Shown: piece after piece, positions 29,392 to 39,115 of the stretch
Layout: the number at the start of each line of letters is the position of its first letter
How positions within the stretch are numbered: position 1 is the stretch's first letter
From: Seminavis robusta
Taxonomy: Eukaryota > Bacillariophyta > Bacillariophyceae > Naviculales > Naviculaceae
Direction: 5' to 3'
NCBI GenBank assembly: GCA_903772945.1
Contig: CAICTM010000781.1
Coordinates: 1 to 48,950 of the forward strand
DNA length: 48,950 nt
Notes under the pieces: generated by a model
Told to the model about the DNA's origin: nothing
The model's database searches: none
Seen by the model: only the letters and a program-made list of their open reading frames with translations
Made by a program: the position numbers and the translations under genes

Positions 29392-30589
29392 TTACTGGAA
29401 GAGGTATGCAACAACGATGTAGCCGAGAATCATCAGATAGAATCCCATATTGGAGCTTTTTTGTGGCTGTCCATTGATTTGTTGCACTGCCTGTGCTACG
29501 TTTGTGTTGGATGATCGTAGACGATCTTGTAATTCCTTGAGCTTGCCTGTGGGAGTAACCCTCGGAATTCCACCACCAGCTGCAGCCACATCTCCACCGG
29601 AAGCCACTCGTCCACCTCCACCGCCGCCATGGGCTTGCACAGTTTGCACTCCAATTTGAATGTCACGAAGGACAAGAAGCATGTCTTTGTTTTGTTCCTG
29701 CAAAGCTACCAAAAGTTGCCGTGTTTGGGCATCTAGATCCACAAAGAGATAGGCGCCCAATGATCGACACCCATTCATAAAGGCAGGAAATAGATTGTGG
29801 AGTAACCAAACAACTTCATGTTCGGTAAGTGCCGGGAATAACCAGGTAGGGATTGGATTGGTGGAAGATGTCATCATTGTGACTTCAATAACCAACATGA
29901 CGACCATTCCAGTAAAACACCAATTTCGGGCTTCCCCACTGCGTTTTCCAAGTGTCAACATAAAGACCATCATTCCCCAGGAAATGTAAAAGATGGCCAA
30001 TTCGATTAGGAACTGTGTTTCATCATAGCGTTTGTTGGCCTTGATTCCATCTTTTCCGAATTTGTTGTATACTTCTCGGAATTCCATATCCATGAGGGCA
30101 TCATATGCCTGCTTGACAGCATCAAACTGATCAGTAGCATCAGGGCTGGGATTCTTATCAGGGTGGAGTTGAAGACTGAGGCGCTTATAAGCCCTCTTTA
30201 TTTCCAGAGGATTGGATTCTCGCGTGACACCCAACAGATTGTAATAGTTGGGCCCTTTCTGTTGCATTTCCAGGCCTGCATTACATCGCAAAATTCAACA
30301 TGAACGTGGAACAACAAAATCCCAGTTGAGAAAACGTGAGAAAACAACTTGGATCCAAGCAGATAACATCATCCATCCACCAAAACACCGTATCGCACTT
30401 GATTTTATTCGTACCTGTCTTGATGGCTGCAATAGCTGCCAAAAAGGCAATGGCATACATGATGCTCTTCTTGCGTTCGAATCGCCCTGGCCTCAGAATC
30501 CATGCTGTACAGGGATGGACAATGAACACATAAAAGAAGAATCCAGACAAGCCGGACAATTCGTCACCAGTGCTTTCGCTTTCACTCAT
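29392..30589 (-). CDS. Membrane-bound J-domain (DnaJ) protein, two exons
   Basis: Exon 1 is 30589-30415 and exon 2 is 30275-29392, separated by a 139-nt intron (GTACGA to ATGCAG); the product is 352 residues. Exon 1 encodes MSESESTGDELSG and two hydrophobic segments (FFFYVFIVHPCTAWIL, MYAIAFLAAIAAIKTG). A J domain follows at about residues 67-130: YYNLLGV, IKRAYKRLSLQLHPDKNPSP with the HPD tripeptide needed to stimulate Hsp70 ATPase, and VYNKFGKDGI. Further hydrophobic segments (FLIELAIFYISWGMMVFML, FTGMVVMLVIEVTMM), a Gly/Ala-rich linker and a C-terminal span (MGFYLMILGYIVVAYLF) complete it. The layout suggests an ER-membrane co-chaperone, loosely like Sec63-type or tail-anchored J proteins. 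Exact orthology cannot be told from this. Confidence 0.85.
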
Positions 30590-31171
30590 GGTTTCTTCGG
30601 TATCACTTCTTCTTGCTAGCTAGATAGGAAACTGGTGGTTGCAATGGTTGGCTTCAATTGTTTTGACGGCAACCACAGAAAATGGCACGCCAGATCTTTG
30701 ATGGCTGATGCTTTCGGACTGCATTGATGAGCTGGAACTTGGACGTTGTTGAGGCTGACGTTGTTTGAAAGAGCGCTCTCGCTACCAGTAGCTCTGCTAT
30801 TTTATTTAACAACAACAACCCAGTACCGGTATGTACAGTCGTACCGCTGCGACTTCGACCTCCTTTTCCATCCGAAGCATGTCCCACGAGCAAGCTCACC
30901 TTCAACACCTCATTTAAAAAAAATAAATACTAGACAAGCAAATGCTCCAACGATGATAATCAAAAACCGCCATTGGAAGACAGAAGTTGCCCAACCAACA
31001 GCTAGCTGATCACAATAATTATTATACCGGTACATTTAGAGCTACTAGTACCACTACTACAGTAGCTAGTACTGTACTTGATCTCAATACGTCGTGTAGC
31101 TTGTCGTGTACAGAACTCGAGTATTCAGAAAGCAATTTCCAACATCCGATCAGCTCAAGCCACACGCCCCT
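30590..31171. other. Intergenic, nothing recognised
   Basis: About 580 bp with CTAGCTAG at 30615 and TACCGGTA at 30824 and 31025. Upstream of the Gag ORF I looked for a long terminal repeat shared with the sequence after 32275 and did not see one. Confidence 0.4.
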
Positions 31172-32275
31172 ATGGACCAACTCATGAAAACCCTCCGTCC
31201 CTACTGGCATGATCCAACCCAAATTTTCATACACACCACCCTCTCCCCAATCACAGGAAGACCCGACTACACTTCCCTCAAACGACTTGAAAAAGAAAAC
31301 AAAGACAATGCCCGACGAGTCTTCAGCTCGCGCGGAGATGAAGGTCACCTCCGTCTCTGTTACACCCTCAAAGACTACAATGCCAGAGCAAACATTGCCG
31401 GCAACATATGGATCGACCCAGTCAACCCAGGACCACGACCCAATATCCCAATCGACGCAACAGAAGCACAAGTCTGTCTTGCAGTAGTCAACCACCACTA
31501 CGAATTCCACCTGTACCATTCCACCGAAAACGCACTCCTAAAGAAAGCAATGGAAGCAGTTGAGGAAGTATACTACAAAGCACTCGAAGACCCAGATTTA
31601 GGATACTATCAAATCAAATACATTGACTTCATCCAACATCTTCGCGAAACCTATGGAGAACTTGATGACGATGACCTCAGCAATAACATCAAACGCATGA
31701 ATGCACCATGGACACCAACCCAACCAATCCAACAACTCTTCAACCAAATCAAAAATGCGCAAGCCTTTGCACGTGACCATGATATCATCAGTGAAAAAAC
31801 CGCAGTCCGGTCTGCCATGACGAACCTGGAAAACAGCGGAGCATTTCCCCGAGATATGAAAGAATGGAGATTAAAACCAGAGGCAGACCATACTTGGAAC
31901 AACTTCAAAATCCACTTCACTGCAGCCAACAAAGAACGCCTCCGCACAATCACAACGAAAGAGGCAGGATTCCACGACCAAGCAAACAAAGCCAATCAGC
32001 CTCAAAAGGACAACCCATACATCGTCAGAGACTCCAATGGAAAAGAAATAATGGCATACTGCTTCTCACACGGCCTCCAATGGGACCTTACTCACACCAG
32101 CATGACGTGCCGCAACCGCCACAAAGACCACAATGAGGAAGCCACTGTGTCCAACATGTGCGGAGGCCTAAACCGAATCAAACGCCAGCCAGGAGAAGTT
32201 GCCATCTTCAAATACCAACCCAGCACCACCAACAGACGCACCAACGGAAAAGAAAACTGTATCAAACAAAGATAA
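31172..32275 (+). CDS. Ty1/copia-type Gag (CoDi-like) ORF without a pol
   Basis: 367 residues from the ATG at 31172 (MDQLMKTLRPYWHDP). The protein is polar with a central helical region (LRETYGELDDDDLSNNIKRMNAPWTPTQPIQQLFNQIKNAQAFA), and a C-terminal Cys/His knuckle-like segment, YCFSHGLQWDLTHTSMTCRNRHKDHNEEATVSNMCGG. That layout is typical of Gag from diatom Ty1/copia (CoDi) retrotransposons. Gag coats the element RNA in virus-like particles. No protease, integrase or reverse transcriptase follows and no flanking LTRs are visible, yet the frame is intact. The plus strand is strikingly poor in G and T relative to C and A, unlike neighbouring genes. It is either a recent deletion derivative or a kept solo gag. 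Confidence 0.7.
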   Translation: MDQLMKTLRPYWHDPTQIFIHTTLSPITGRPDYTSLKRLEKENKDNARRVFSSRGDEGHLRLCYTLKDYNARANIAGNIWIDPVNPGPRPNIPIDATEAQVCLAVVNHHYEFHLYHSTENALLKKAMEAVEEVYYKALEDPDLGYYQIKYIDFIQHLRETYGELDDDDLSNNIKRMNAPWTPTQPIQQLFNQIKNAQAFARDHDIISEKTAVRSAMTNLENSGAFPRDMKEWRLKPEADHTWNNFKIHFTAANKERLRTITTKEAGFHDQANKANQPQKDNPYIVRDSNGKEIMAYCFSHGLQWDLTHTSMTCRNRHKDHNEEATVSNMCGGLNRIKRQPGEVAIFKYQPSTTNRRTNGKENCIKQR

Positions 32276-32974
32276 ATCACCTCCAACGACGGTTGTTCTA
32301 GTAGTTCCCATCCTAGAGTCGGCATGTGTCGGAGCCAACCGTTTGAAGACCGGCATCAGTCAATGAATGGTTTACTCCAGTAAATCTGGATAGCGTAGGG
32401 AAGTTTTCTACGGAAGCCAGGGTGGGCCAGGCTTGGGCAAAGAAGAGGTGGAATTCGCTCCCGACTGAGTTATGTGGGATCAGCGGCCACAAACTGAGGA
32501 CAGTAGAGTAATCTAAATCCAAGCTGTTGCAATTACTATTTTCCCCAATTCCACAGACCGTCGATGTGCCGGGAATAGGCCCAGTGAACGGTCAGCCATA
32601 CTCTAAGTCTCAGCAACCTACAGCTGTACCAATGGACACCGAAATTGCCGCCAATCTAGTCAATGCCACTGGAACAACGTGAGGTTCGCATGCAACACCG
32701 CTTGCTTTGGCAAGATCCAATGAATATGCGAATACGGTACGGTACGATATTGGTACGCCGGATGGCAGACCAGTGCTTGGACTGGTGGATACCTTTGCCC
32801 CAAGCTTGCATCAGGGTCGAGGTCTTTCAAAGAAAGCGAAGTGCTGCTATGTTTGTCAAGCGGGAGGTTGTTGCATAATCTGGTTGGCATCCAGTGGTTG
32901 ATATCCAGATTCCACGAGCACACGCCCCACCATGGCTCGGAGCCATGCCCACACAGCATAGGAATAATCCATCA
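32276..32974. other. Intergenic, nothing recognised
   Basis: About 700 bp after the solo gag. It contains a GGTACG-rich patch near 32735-32760 and no gene with support. Confidence 0.4.
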
Positions 32975-34546
32975 TCATCTTGCTTGCAGCTTTTTCAGCT
33001 TAACAGCGGCAGAGCTATCTTTTGGTGCACCCAACAAGAGCTCCCGCTTTGGGTAAAGGGGTCCAATTCGAGGAAGCTCCACCATACCTATTTCGTAGCC
33101 ATGCTCCTCTGCCCAACGCAAACGATCCATTTCCACAATTCGCTTTGCCAATCGGCAGCGATCCCTTCGTTGGAGCTCCGCGTCTGTAGCTTTATCGCCA
33201 TAAACGACTCCGTAGTCCGCTGCCTTGGCCAGCAACTCGTACTCTTCTAATTGAATAGCACCCTGAAGCCACTTGGAGCGAGGGTAGGACAAGTCATGCA
33301 ACGGCGAGGGCATGCCTGTTCCCATCATTGCTGACGACGACGACGAGTACCAACTATTGACCTTCCCAATGCAACAAGGGGAAATAGCAAAGGGAATGGA
33401 TCGTGCTATCGCCGCCGCCATGGCCATATCAGATGCAGCTCCACAAGCATGCAGCGAAACAACGAGGTTGCAACCGGACAACAACTGATTGTTGGCATCA
33501 TCATCAGCAGTATTGATCAAATGCATCAGATCTTCCTCTAAAGCGTGGACAGAAAGGTTTGCACGTGCCGCTCGGTGCTCTAGTCGCTCCAGAGATTTGG
33601 GATTCCGATCCACACATACCATGTTGTAGTTGTAGCTGTTCTTCCCGTGCCGTTGCTGCTGTTGCCGTTCTAGCCACCATTGAAGAGGGAGCGCCAGATT
33701 CCCTGTCCCGCACCCCATGTCCGCCACCAGGACATTCTTGGATTTCTTCTCCCTCGTTGTTCCATGATGATGACAGGCACTCACAAATTCTTGTACAATG
33801 GGCAAATAGGCCTCGACGGCGGCACGTTTTCGTTGGGCACGATCGCTTCCCTCCACCAATCCACCACCATCTGTTTCCCCGACATCTACAGGGCACTTGG
33901 ACCAATCCAACAAAGGCGCTTGCAGCACTGGAATATGGGTTTGCATCATTGGACTTGTTAGTAATTTGGCAACAATTTGATCTGTACGTTCCGCAACCCT
34001 TCTTCTTCGTCGTCCATAGCTTGCCGTTCGTTCTCGTCTCCGTTGCAATTGTTCTTTGGTCACAACAACGTTTTCATGGTCCTGTGCTTTCACCAGAACT
34101 GCGTACTTCAAGCGATAGTTGGAGCCGTTTTGGTCCGAATAAATCTTCAAGGCTTTCAACCCTTGACTGGCTTGTTGAGTCGAGACAAACTCAATGACGG
34201 CACTGCCACCGTGCCGCTTGTCTCGGTCTCGGGGTCGGTTTGAATTTATTGGTTTCAATTCAATGCCAATGCACCTGGTCGCTGTAACCGCCTGCGAAAG
34301 CTCTCGAGACACTGCATCAACGGAACGATTCCAATCCAAATTTCCCACATGAATGTGGCGTTGGCTAGTTTCAAATAATTTGTTGTTTTGGTTGCTTTGC
34401 GTTGTTGCATCGTAGTAAAGACGAGAAGAGGTGGAGGCAGCGGGTGTGATGATCTGCGCTTGCTGCAACAAAAATCCAAAGGAACGTTGCAACTGAAGAA
34501 CACTCAGAAGAATGATGAAAGACGCAGCTGGTGTCCGCAATCTCAT
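32975..34546 (-). CDS. RRM plus SAM-dependent methyltransferase, probably plastid-targeted
   Basis: 523 residues with the ATG at 34546. MRLRTPAASFIILLSVLQLQRSFGFLLQQ is a signal peptide ending in SFG|F, an aromatic at +1 as in the ASAFAP-type bipartite plastid leaders of diatoms. Residues about 65-150 resemble an RNA-recognition motif (RHIHVGNLDWNRSVDAVSREL, GGSAVIEFVSTQQASQGLKAL). Then comes a class I methyltransferase fold: VLVADMGCGTGNLALPL (SAM loop, about residue 275), MVCVDRNPKSLERL, NLVVSLHACGAASDMAMAAAI and IPFAISPCCIGKV. The HACG and PCCIGK segments match the GSTCD/METTL25-like (Methyltransf_32) group, where the substrate is probably RNA. An RNA methyltransferase in the plastid is my inference. 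The gene is intact and intronless, with GGTACGGTACC-like words just upstream. Confidence 0.8.
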   Translation of the reverse strand: MRLRTPAASFIILLSVLQLQRSFGFLLQQAQIITPAASTSSRLYYDATTQSNQNNKLFETSQRHIHVGNLDWNRSVDAVSRELSQAVTATRCIGIELKPINSNRPRDRDKRHGGSAVIEFVSTQQASQGLKALKIYSDQNGSNYRLKYAVLVKAQDHENVVVTKEQLQRRRERTASYGRRRRRVAERTDQIVAKLLTSPMMQTHIPVLQAPLLDWSKCPVDVGETDGGGLVEGSDRAQRKRAAVEAYLPIVQEFVSACHHHGTTREKKSKNVLVADMGCGTGNLALPLQWWLERQQQQRHGKNSYNYNMVCVDRNPKSLERLEHRAARANLSVHALEEDLMHLINTADDDANNQLLSGCNLVVSLHACGAASDMAMAAAIARSIPFAISPCCIGKVNSWYSSSSSAMMGTGMPSPLHDLSYPRSKWLQGAIQLEEYELLAKAADYGVVYGDKATDAELQRRDRCRLAKRIVEMDRLRWAEEHGYEIGMVELPRIGPLYPKRELLLGAPKDSSAAVKLKKLQAR

Positions 34547-34751
34547 TGTGCTACCCTGCCTTACTCCGGCGGTACAGTACCAAGTACGGTACGGTACTTC
34601 GGATATCTGGTGGTGCCTTGCTTTCGGAGGATCTTGTGCTTGTACTCAGCAGGTCAATGTCTTCATCATGTATCAGAACAAGCAGCCGGAGGCTGATGCC
34701 CTCAACTGTCAAAAAGAGATTTGATTGGATTCCCCAATCGAATCCTTAACA

Positions 34752-35045
34752 TCTTTGGTCAAATCCTTTACCGTGTTCAACTGGACACACTAGCAAGTCT
34801 CCATAGCCAGCCAGTCAGTAAGGGACCAAAGTACTGTGTCCAACAGAACACACAATATCAATCCCTATCCTTAACAAGGAAAATGTCCCTTATGTCTTTG
34901 GCAAAACTTACACCGTGTTTATCTGGACACACTAGTGAGTCTGCATAGCCAGCCAGAACTGGTACCCATATGTTGAAACTACTGTGTCCAGCTGAACACA
35001 CAATATTAATCCCTATCCTTAATGAGGAAAGTTTCCCCTATGTGA
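34752..35045. repeat. Two tandem units of about 140 bp, each with inverted arms
   Basis: Unit 1 (about 34771-34910) and unit 2 (about 34915-35045) share, in order, ACCGTGTT with CTGGACACACTAG, CATAGCCAGCCAG, ACTGTGTCCA with GAACACACAATAT, and AATCCCTATCCTTAA. Within each unit the TGGACACAC and GTGTCCA segments are inverted relative to each other, about 60 bp apart, so single strands could fold. No protein is encoded. Confidence 0.75.
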
Positions 35046-35068
35046 CCAAAACAGCTGCAACAAACACA

Positions 35069-35071
<3 letters not shown>

Positions 35072-35108
<37 letters not shown>
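35072..35108. repeat. (AC)n microsatellite
   Basis: A pure dinucleotide run of about 37 bp, preceded by an interrupted CAAACACACAAAC stretch. It lies just downstream of the nuclease-like pseudogene. Confidence 0.97.
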
Positions 35109-35112
<4 letters not shown>

Positions 35113-35263
35113 GCGATAAAAGTGTGAAAGACCCTCAGTCCGTTGAGGGCAATTGTGAAGTGACGGTGTTGGTGCGTGGTTCATGCTATGTGATGACGTC
35201 AGCGGACAAATGTGCACCCCACGTCCAAAGATCTTTTGGCTACCGGTAAGCCATGCTTGATAT

Positions 35264-36194
35264 TCAAATATTCGAATTGGATGCTGCCACAAATTCACCC
35301 ACTGTCTGTGGGTTGTGATCTTTCCTCTGCATATTTTCAGGTGTTTTAAGCTCAAGCAGAGCTTCCACCTGGTTCCTGATTGCTGAGTTTGAATATTCAT
35401 CAATTTTGCAATTACGACATCAGTGGTTCCACTAATCTTCTGGCCTTCCGCGATGGGGAGTACAACATCCAGAAGATGATGAGTTGGCTGCACATCCGCC
35501 ATTGAGTAGCCATTTGGCAGATTCACTTGGGTATCAAGATGTGCTATGTATGCCTCTCGATTCTCTCCTCAGCGCTAGGTAGCCACTGAAATGCGTCCAA
35601 TGTTGGTAACTCAGAGGGTTTATTCGGCCAAGAGGCACCAACAGTTGGCAGCTGTAAAGAGTTCATCATATCGGCCAATTGTGTCATTGTTGCCTCTGAA
35701 AGCACAAGTGTTCTCTTCCTAGTATTAGCCTCTGCTGTCAGAAGCGACAACCCAGTCATCATTTCAGGGGTAAAACAAGCCAGGAAATACGCATAATCAG
35801 CGGTCGGCTCGGCCTTCGAGGGTGCATCCATGGCTGGTAGAATAATTGTTAGCGACGATAAATGTCGACATCAGAATTGCAGGTTAATAATTGTTAGCAA
35901 AGGAAAATTTGATATGAATATTCAACAATAAAAATACAGCTTACCATCTTGCTGATGCTCCTGCTTTAGCTTGTTGTGCAACTCATTAGCAAGAGGAATT
36001 CCTATACCATCATCGTGCTTCATCAGGGCCTCAGCAGAAATATTGAGGAGGGAGGACGGGGTGATAAATGCATTTCTGTCTTGGTAGAGTAGCGAAGCTT
36101 TTTCACCAAGTAGCTTCGCGTTGACCTTTCACACTTGCACTAACCATGCTTTAACGGCTGCTTCAGACGCAAACTCCTCATCATGGGCACTCAT
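35264..36194 (-). pseudogene. PD-(D/E)XK-nuclease-like gene, two exons, broken
   Basis: The ATG at 36194 starts MSAHDEEFASEAAVKAWLVQV, then TGA at 36131-36129. The frame continues VNAKLLGEKASLLYQDRNAFITPSSLLN and meets a donor (GATG|GTAAGC, intron 35944-35834, 111 nt, ending TACCAG). Exon 2 resumes in frame (MDAPSKAEPTADYAYFLACFTPEMM). Frameshifts near 35558 and 35395 follow. The last frames read LLDVVLPIAEGQKISGTTDVVIAKL and NQVEALLELKTPENMQRKDHNPQTVGEFVAAS before a TGA at 35266. GTTD and ELK, spaced this way, look like the D and ExK of a PD-(D/E)XK fold, as in nuclease domains associated with Crinkler-like or mobile genes. The C-terminus is missing. The family call is motif-based. Confidence 0.55.
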
Positions 36195-37298
36195 CGATCG
36201 TTGTGCTGTGAGTTGTTATTACGATGGACGACAATTATCCAGTTGCTGCTGCAGAGGCTGGGGCCCGGAGCTGAGCGCCGGGATTGGTCGTTCAATCGCC
36301 GCGAGGCTAAACAGGATTGAAAGTGTCTCTGTGGTACCGACGTGAATTCTTTCACTAATAAGGGGGAATCTTAGATTAATGTCGGTCCCCCGCGTCTACT
36401 TTACTGTATAAAAAAAACAGTACGGGGGACAGAGGACCAAGGTGAGGTAATATTGGTTTATCTCACCTCAGTATTACGTATGCGGCTAGTCCTTATCTAT
36501 CTAGCTTTGCTGGCTCCTAGATTGTTGTATGTATAACGATGTGGTTGTCCGACTTGCCGCGGCGATGATGAGATTGTCACTATGTACCCAGCCCAGGTAT
36601 ACTATCGCGGAACCCCCGAGGACCCCATCCACATTACACCATGCTCTACTTTAATAGTTCACCATTCCTTCTGATTGCTTCGGTTCAACAGACCGGAGAA
36701 CTCTCCATGTAGTACATACTCAGCATAACAACGCGCTGGTGCAATAGCTTCCTCGAAATTTGTACGACCGATCGTTACCTGCTTACCGTTCATTGAAATC
36801 CGGACAATGTCCTTATTTCGGGTTTTATCCTAGCAAGCTCCCGGAACACCCGATATATTATTGCTTTGGAGAGGAGTATTGGAGACATTCTGGCTCGCAG
36901 TGGCAAGACGGAGTACTAGTACTCGAATCTTTCGCGGAGGATTGAGATAGGTGGAAGTGGTTTAGATTTCAGATGACGATTGACTTGTGGAAAGGAAAAA
37001 GAGGAGGGGGAAGGGATTTGTGAGGTACTAGTAGGAGAGCTGGCAGGGCAAGCTGGCAGGCAAGCTGGCAAGGCGTAGGAGGAGTCTTTAGCTATCTTTC
37101 CATTTTGTTGCGTCAATGGGCGTACGCTTCGCTGTGAACAACTAACGTTTGTGGTGGGCTACATGTGTGAGGTTGTCAGGGGGCAGTTTTACTATTTAAT
37201 TAAAGGAGTTGCGTGATGTTATTGAGGCTTTGATTTGGAAAAGACTCCGTGGAGGTGGGCAAGGGGTTGGGGGAGGATGCAACGTAACGGTGAAGTTG
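36195..37298. other. Gene-free stretch with an imperfect hairpin
   Basis: No credible gene. GTCCCCCG at 36385-36392 pairs with CGGGGGAC at 36423-36430, and TACTGT at 36402 pairs with ACAGTA at 36417, giving an imperfect hairpin with a 9-nt bulge over an A run. The next 60 bp have a second inverted pair around GGTGAGGTAATA and TATCTCACCTC. This may be a small foldback element. Confidence 0.45.
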
Positions 37299-37554
37299 AA
37301 AGGGCCCGAAATCATGATTTTAAGAATCCAATTAAATTGATCAATTCCAAACCAAAATATAAAATCAAAACCAAAATATAAAACCGAAACTAAAATATAA
37401 ACTCGAAACGAAATTTCTATGGTGAATAACTAGTAAAATCAAGCCGAAATTTAAATATCAAATCGTAACCTAAATATAAAATTGAAACACGAGTATAAAA
37501 TCAAAACCCAAATATAAGCAGAATTACTTGTAAATAGCAATTTCGGGCCCTTTT
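37299..37554. mobile_element. TIR element D, 19-bp-spaced AAATATA array
   Basis: AAAGGGCCCGAAAT at 37299-37312 is mirrored by ATTTCGGGCCCTTT(T) ending at 37554. GTTG lies next to both ends (37295-37298 and 37555-37558) and may be a target duplication. The A-rich body has AAATATA-type words at 37354, 37373, 37392, 37411 (degenerate) and then 37453, 37472, 37491 (degenerate) and 37510, all 19 bp apart with one phase jump in the middle. The 256-bp element has no coding capacity. Confidence 0.75.
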
Positions 37555-38000
37555 GTTGGGCTCGAGCCACCATGAATTGAACACGGAATTTTCAACCCGT
37601 ATAGTAAACAGCACCATTACAAATTGTAAGCATCGTATGCGTAGGTGAAACGTTTTACCAGTAGGAAGCATGCTTAAAACATGCGTGCCTCTGAAGTTTC
37701 CTATTTGAGAGATCCTATTCCGTCTCCTGAGACGGTGCTCCTTTTGGTTACCCCTTCAGTTGCACTCTGGAATCGATTTGCCGGCGTTTACTGTATAAAT
37801 TAGAGTAGCGGCAAGTCAGTTGCAGAATCAACGGTCATGTGTATCCTTAAGTAAAAAGTTCCCTTTCGAAAGATTTAGATCGATTCGTGGAAAAAACGAA
37901 TCGTTGAAGTTACTAAAGTTAAGGTTTATCCAATCGCAGATCTACACGTACCGGTACATACGTCCCTCAAGTCCATCATTGAAGGCGCAGCACTGATTTC
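37555..38000. other. Gene-free, nothing recognised
   Basis: About 450 bp without an ORF of note. Contains a short palindrome around CCGTCTCCTGAGACGG near 37720 and TACCGGTA at 37949-37956. Confidence 0.4.
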
Positions 38001-38325
38001 TCTCCCTCATTGAATTTCTATGGGAAACAGGAGAGAAATTCAAGCTTGGCCGACAAGAGTATTAGTGGATCGATTGAACGACTAGTAGGGTACGAGAAGA
38101 GTGACATTGAAGGCAGATGTAGAAGATTTGAAAGCCATCCCTCATTGAATTCTATGGACCATGGGATGGCAGCCAGTTCTCGGCCGTCATCAGGTGAGCT
38201 GTTATAATTATCCAAATCGAATCGTACCTCTATTATTATCCTTACTCAAGCCGACCGTCTCTGGTGCAGAAGCAAAGCCATCCCTCACTGAATTCTATTG
38301 ATTATGGGATGGCACTCAGTTCTCG
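38000..38325. repeat. Diverged interspersed copies of a CCCTCATTGAATTCTATGG unit
   Basis: A segment with AGCCATCCCTCATTGAATTC, ATGGGATGGCA and CAGTTCTCGGCC occurs at about 38131-38186 and again at about 38276-38322. A weaker version (CCCTCATTGAATTTCTATGG) lies near 38006-38025. The copies are dispersed and separated by unrelated sequence. Confidence 0.65.
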
Positions 38326-38492
38326 GCCCATGATAGTCAAGTTGGAGAACAAGGGTAAGTCACCGGTTTTTTCAGTATTAGAACAGAATAGAAAACCATA
38401 TCTATTTCTTACTTTCTATTCTCTTACTGCCGACGGCCGCGGAAATCCCGTTGTCGAGTAATTTTTGGTCGATCGATCCACCACTACAGACA

Positions 38493-39115
38493 CATGTATT
38501 CGCCATAAAGATCCAAAGCATGTGATGTAATGGAGAGTAGCGAGCAAAGCCGAGCCTGAGTGTGTTTGCTACTGTTGCCACTGTTGCCAATGTAGCTATA
38601 CGGTAGCCAGGTAAAATGGCTGGATTGGCAATATTCGGTTGTGCATGTATTCGTCATAAGGATCCAATACGAGGTAACTGAGTGTAGCGAGCAAAGCCGA
38701 ACTTGAGTGTGTTGTGTACTGTTACAACTGTCGCCGGTGTAACTATACGGTAGCTGGCTACAATGGCTGGATTGACAATATTCGGTTGTGCATGTATTCG
38801 TCATAAGGATCCAATGTGAGGTAATGGAGAGTAGCGAGCAAAGCCGAACCTGAGTGTGTTCAGTACTGTTGCCACTGTCGCCGATGTAACTATGCAGTAG
38901 CCGGCTACAATGGCTGGATTGACAATATTCGTTTGTTCATGTATTCGTCATGGGGATCCAATGTGAGGTAACTGAGTGTAGCGAGTAAAGCCGAACCTAA
39001 GTGTATTCAGTACGGTTGCCACTGTCGCGGATGTAACTATATGGTAGCCGGCTACAATGGCTGAATTGACAATATTCGGTTGTGCATGTATTCGTCATAA
39101 GGATCCAAAATGAGG
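38493..39115. repeat. Tandem array of about 147-bp units
   Basis: CATGTATTCG marks unit starts at 38493, 38644, 38791, 38938 and 39085, giving steps of 151, 147, 147 and 147 bp. Each unit holds ATAAGGATCCAA, GTAGCGAGCAAAGCCGA, a C/G-rich ACTGT-GCCACTGT segment, TAACTATACGGTAGC and CAATGGCTGGATTGACAATATTC-like text. The last unit is partial. No protein is encoded. Confidence 0.88.

Noticed and set aside
28875..29514. Overlapping 179- and 170-codon ORFs on opposite strands
   Set aside because: Neither has a domain or biased codon use, and they run into the J-protein gene's 3' end in the wrong frame.
35038..35120. Minus-strand CVCVCV tail as a cysteine-rich protein end
   Set aside because: It is translation of the (AC)n microsatellite.
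38493..39115. tRNA or 5S rRNA cluster
   Set aside because: No A/B box, no cloverleaf and no 5S-like internal control region seen in the 147-bp unit.
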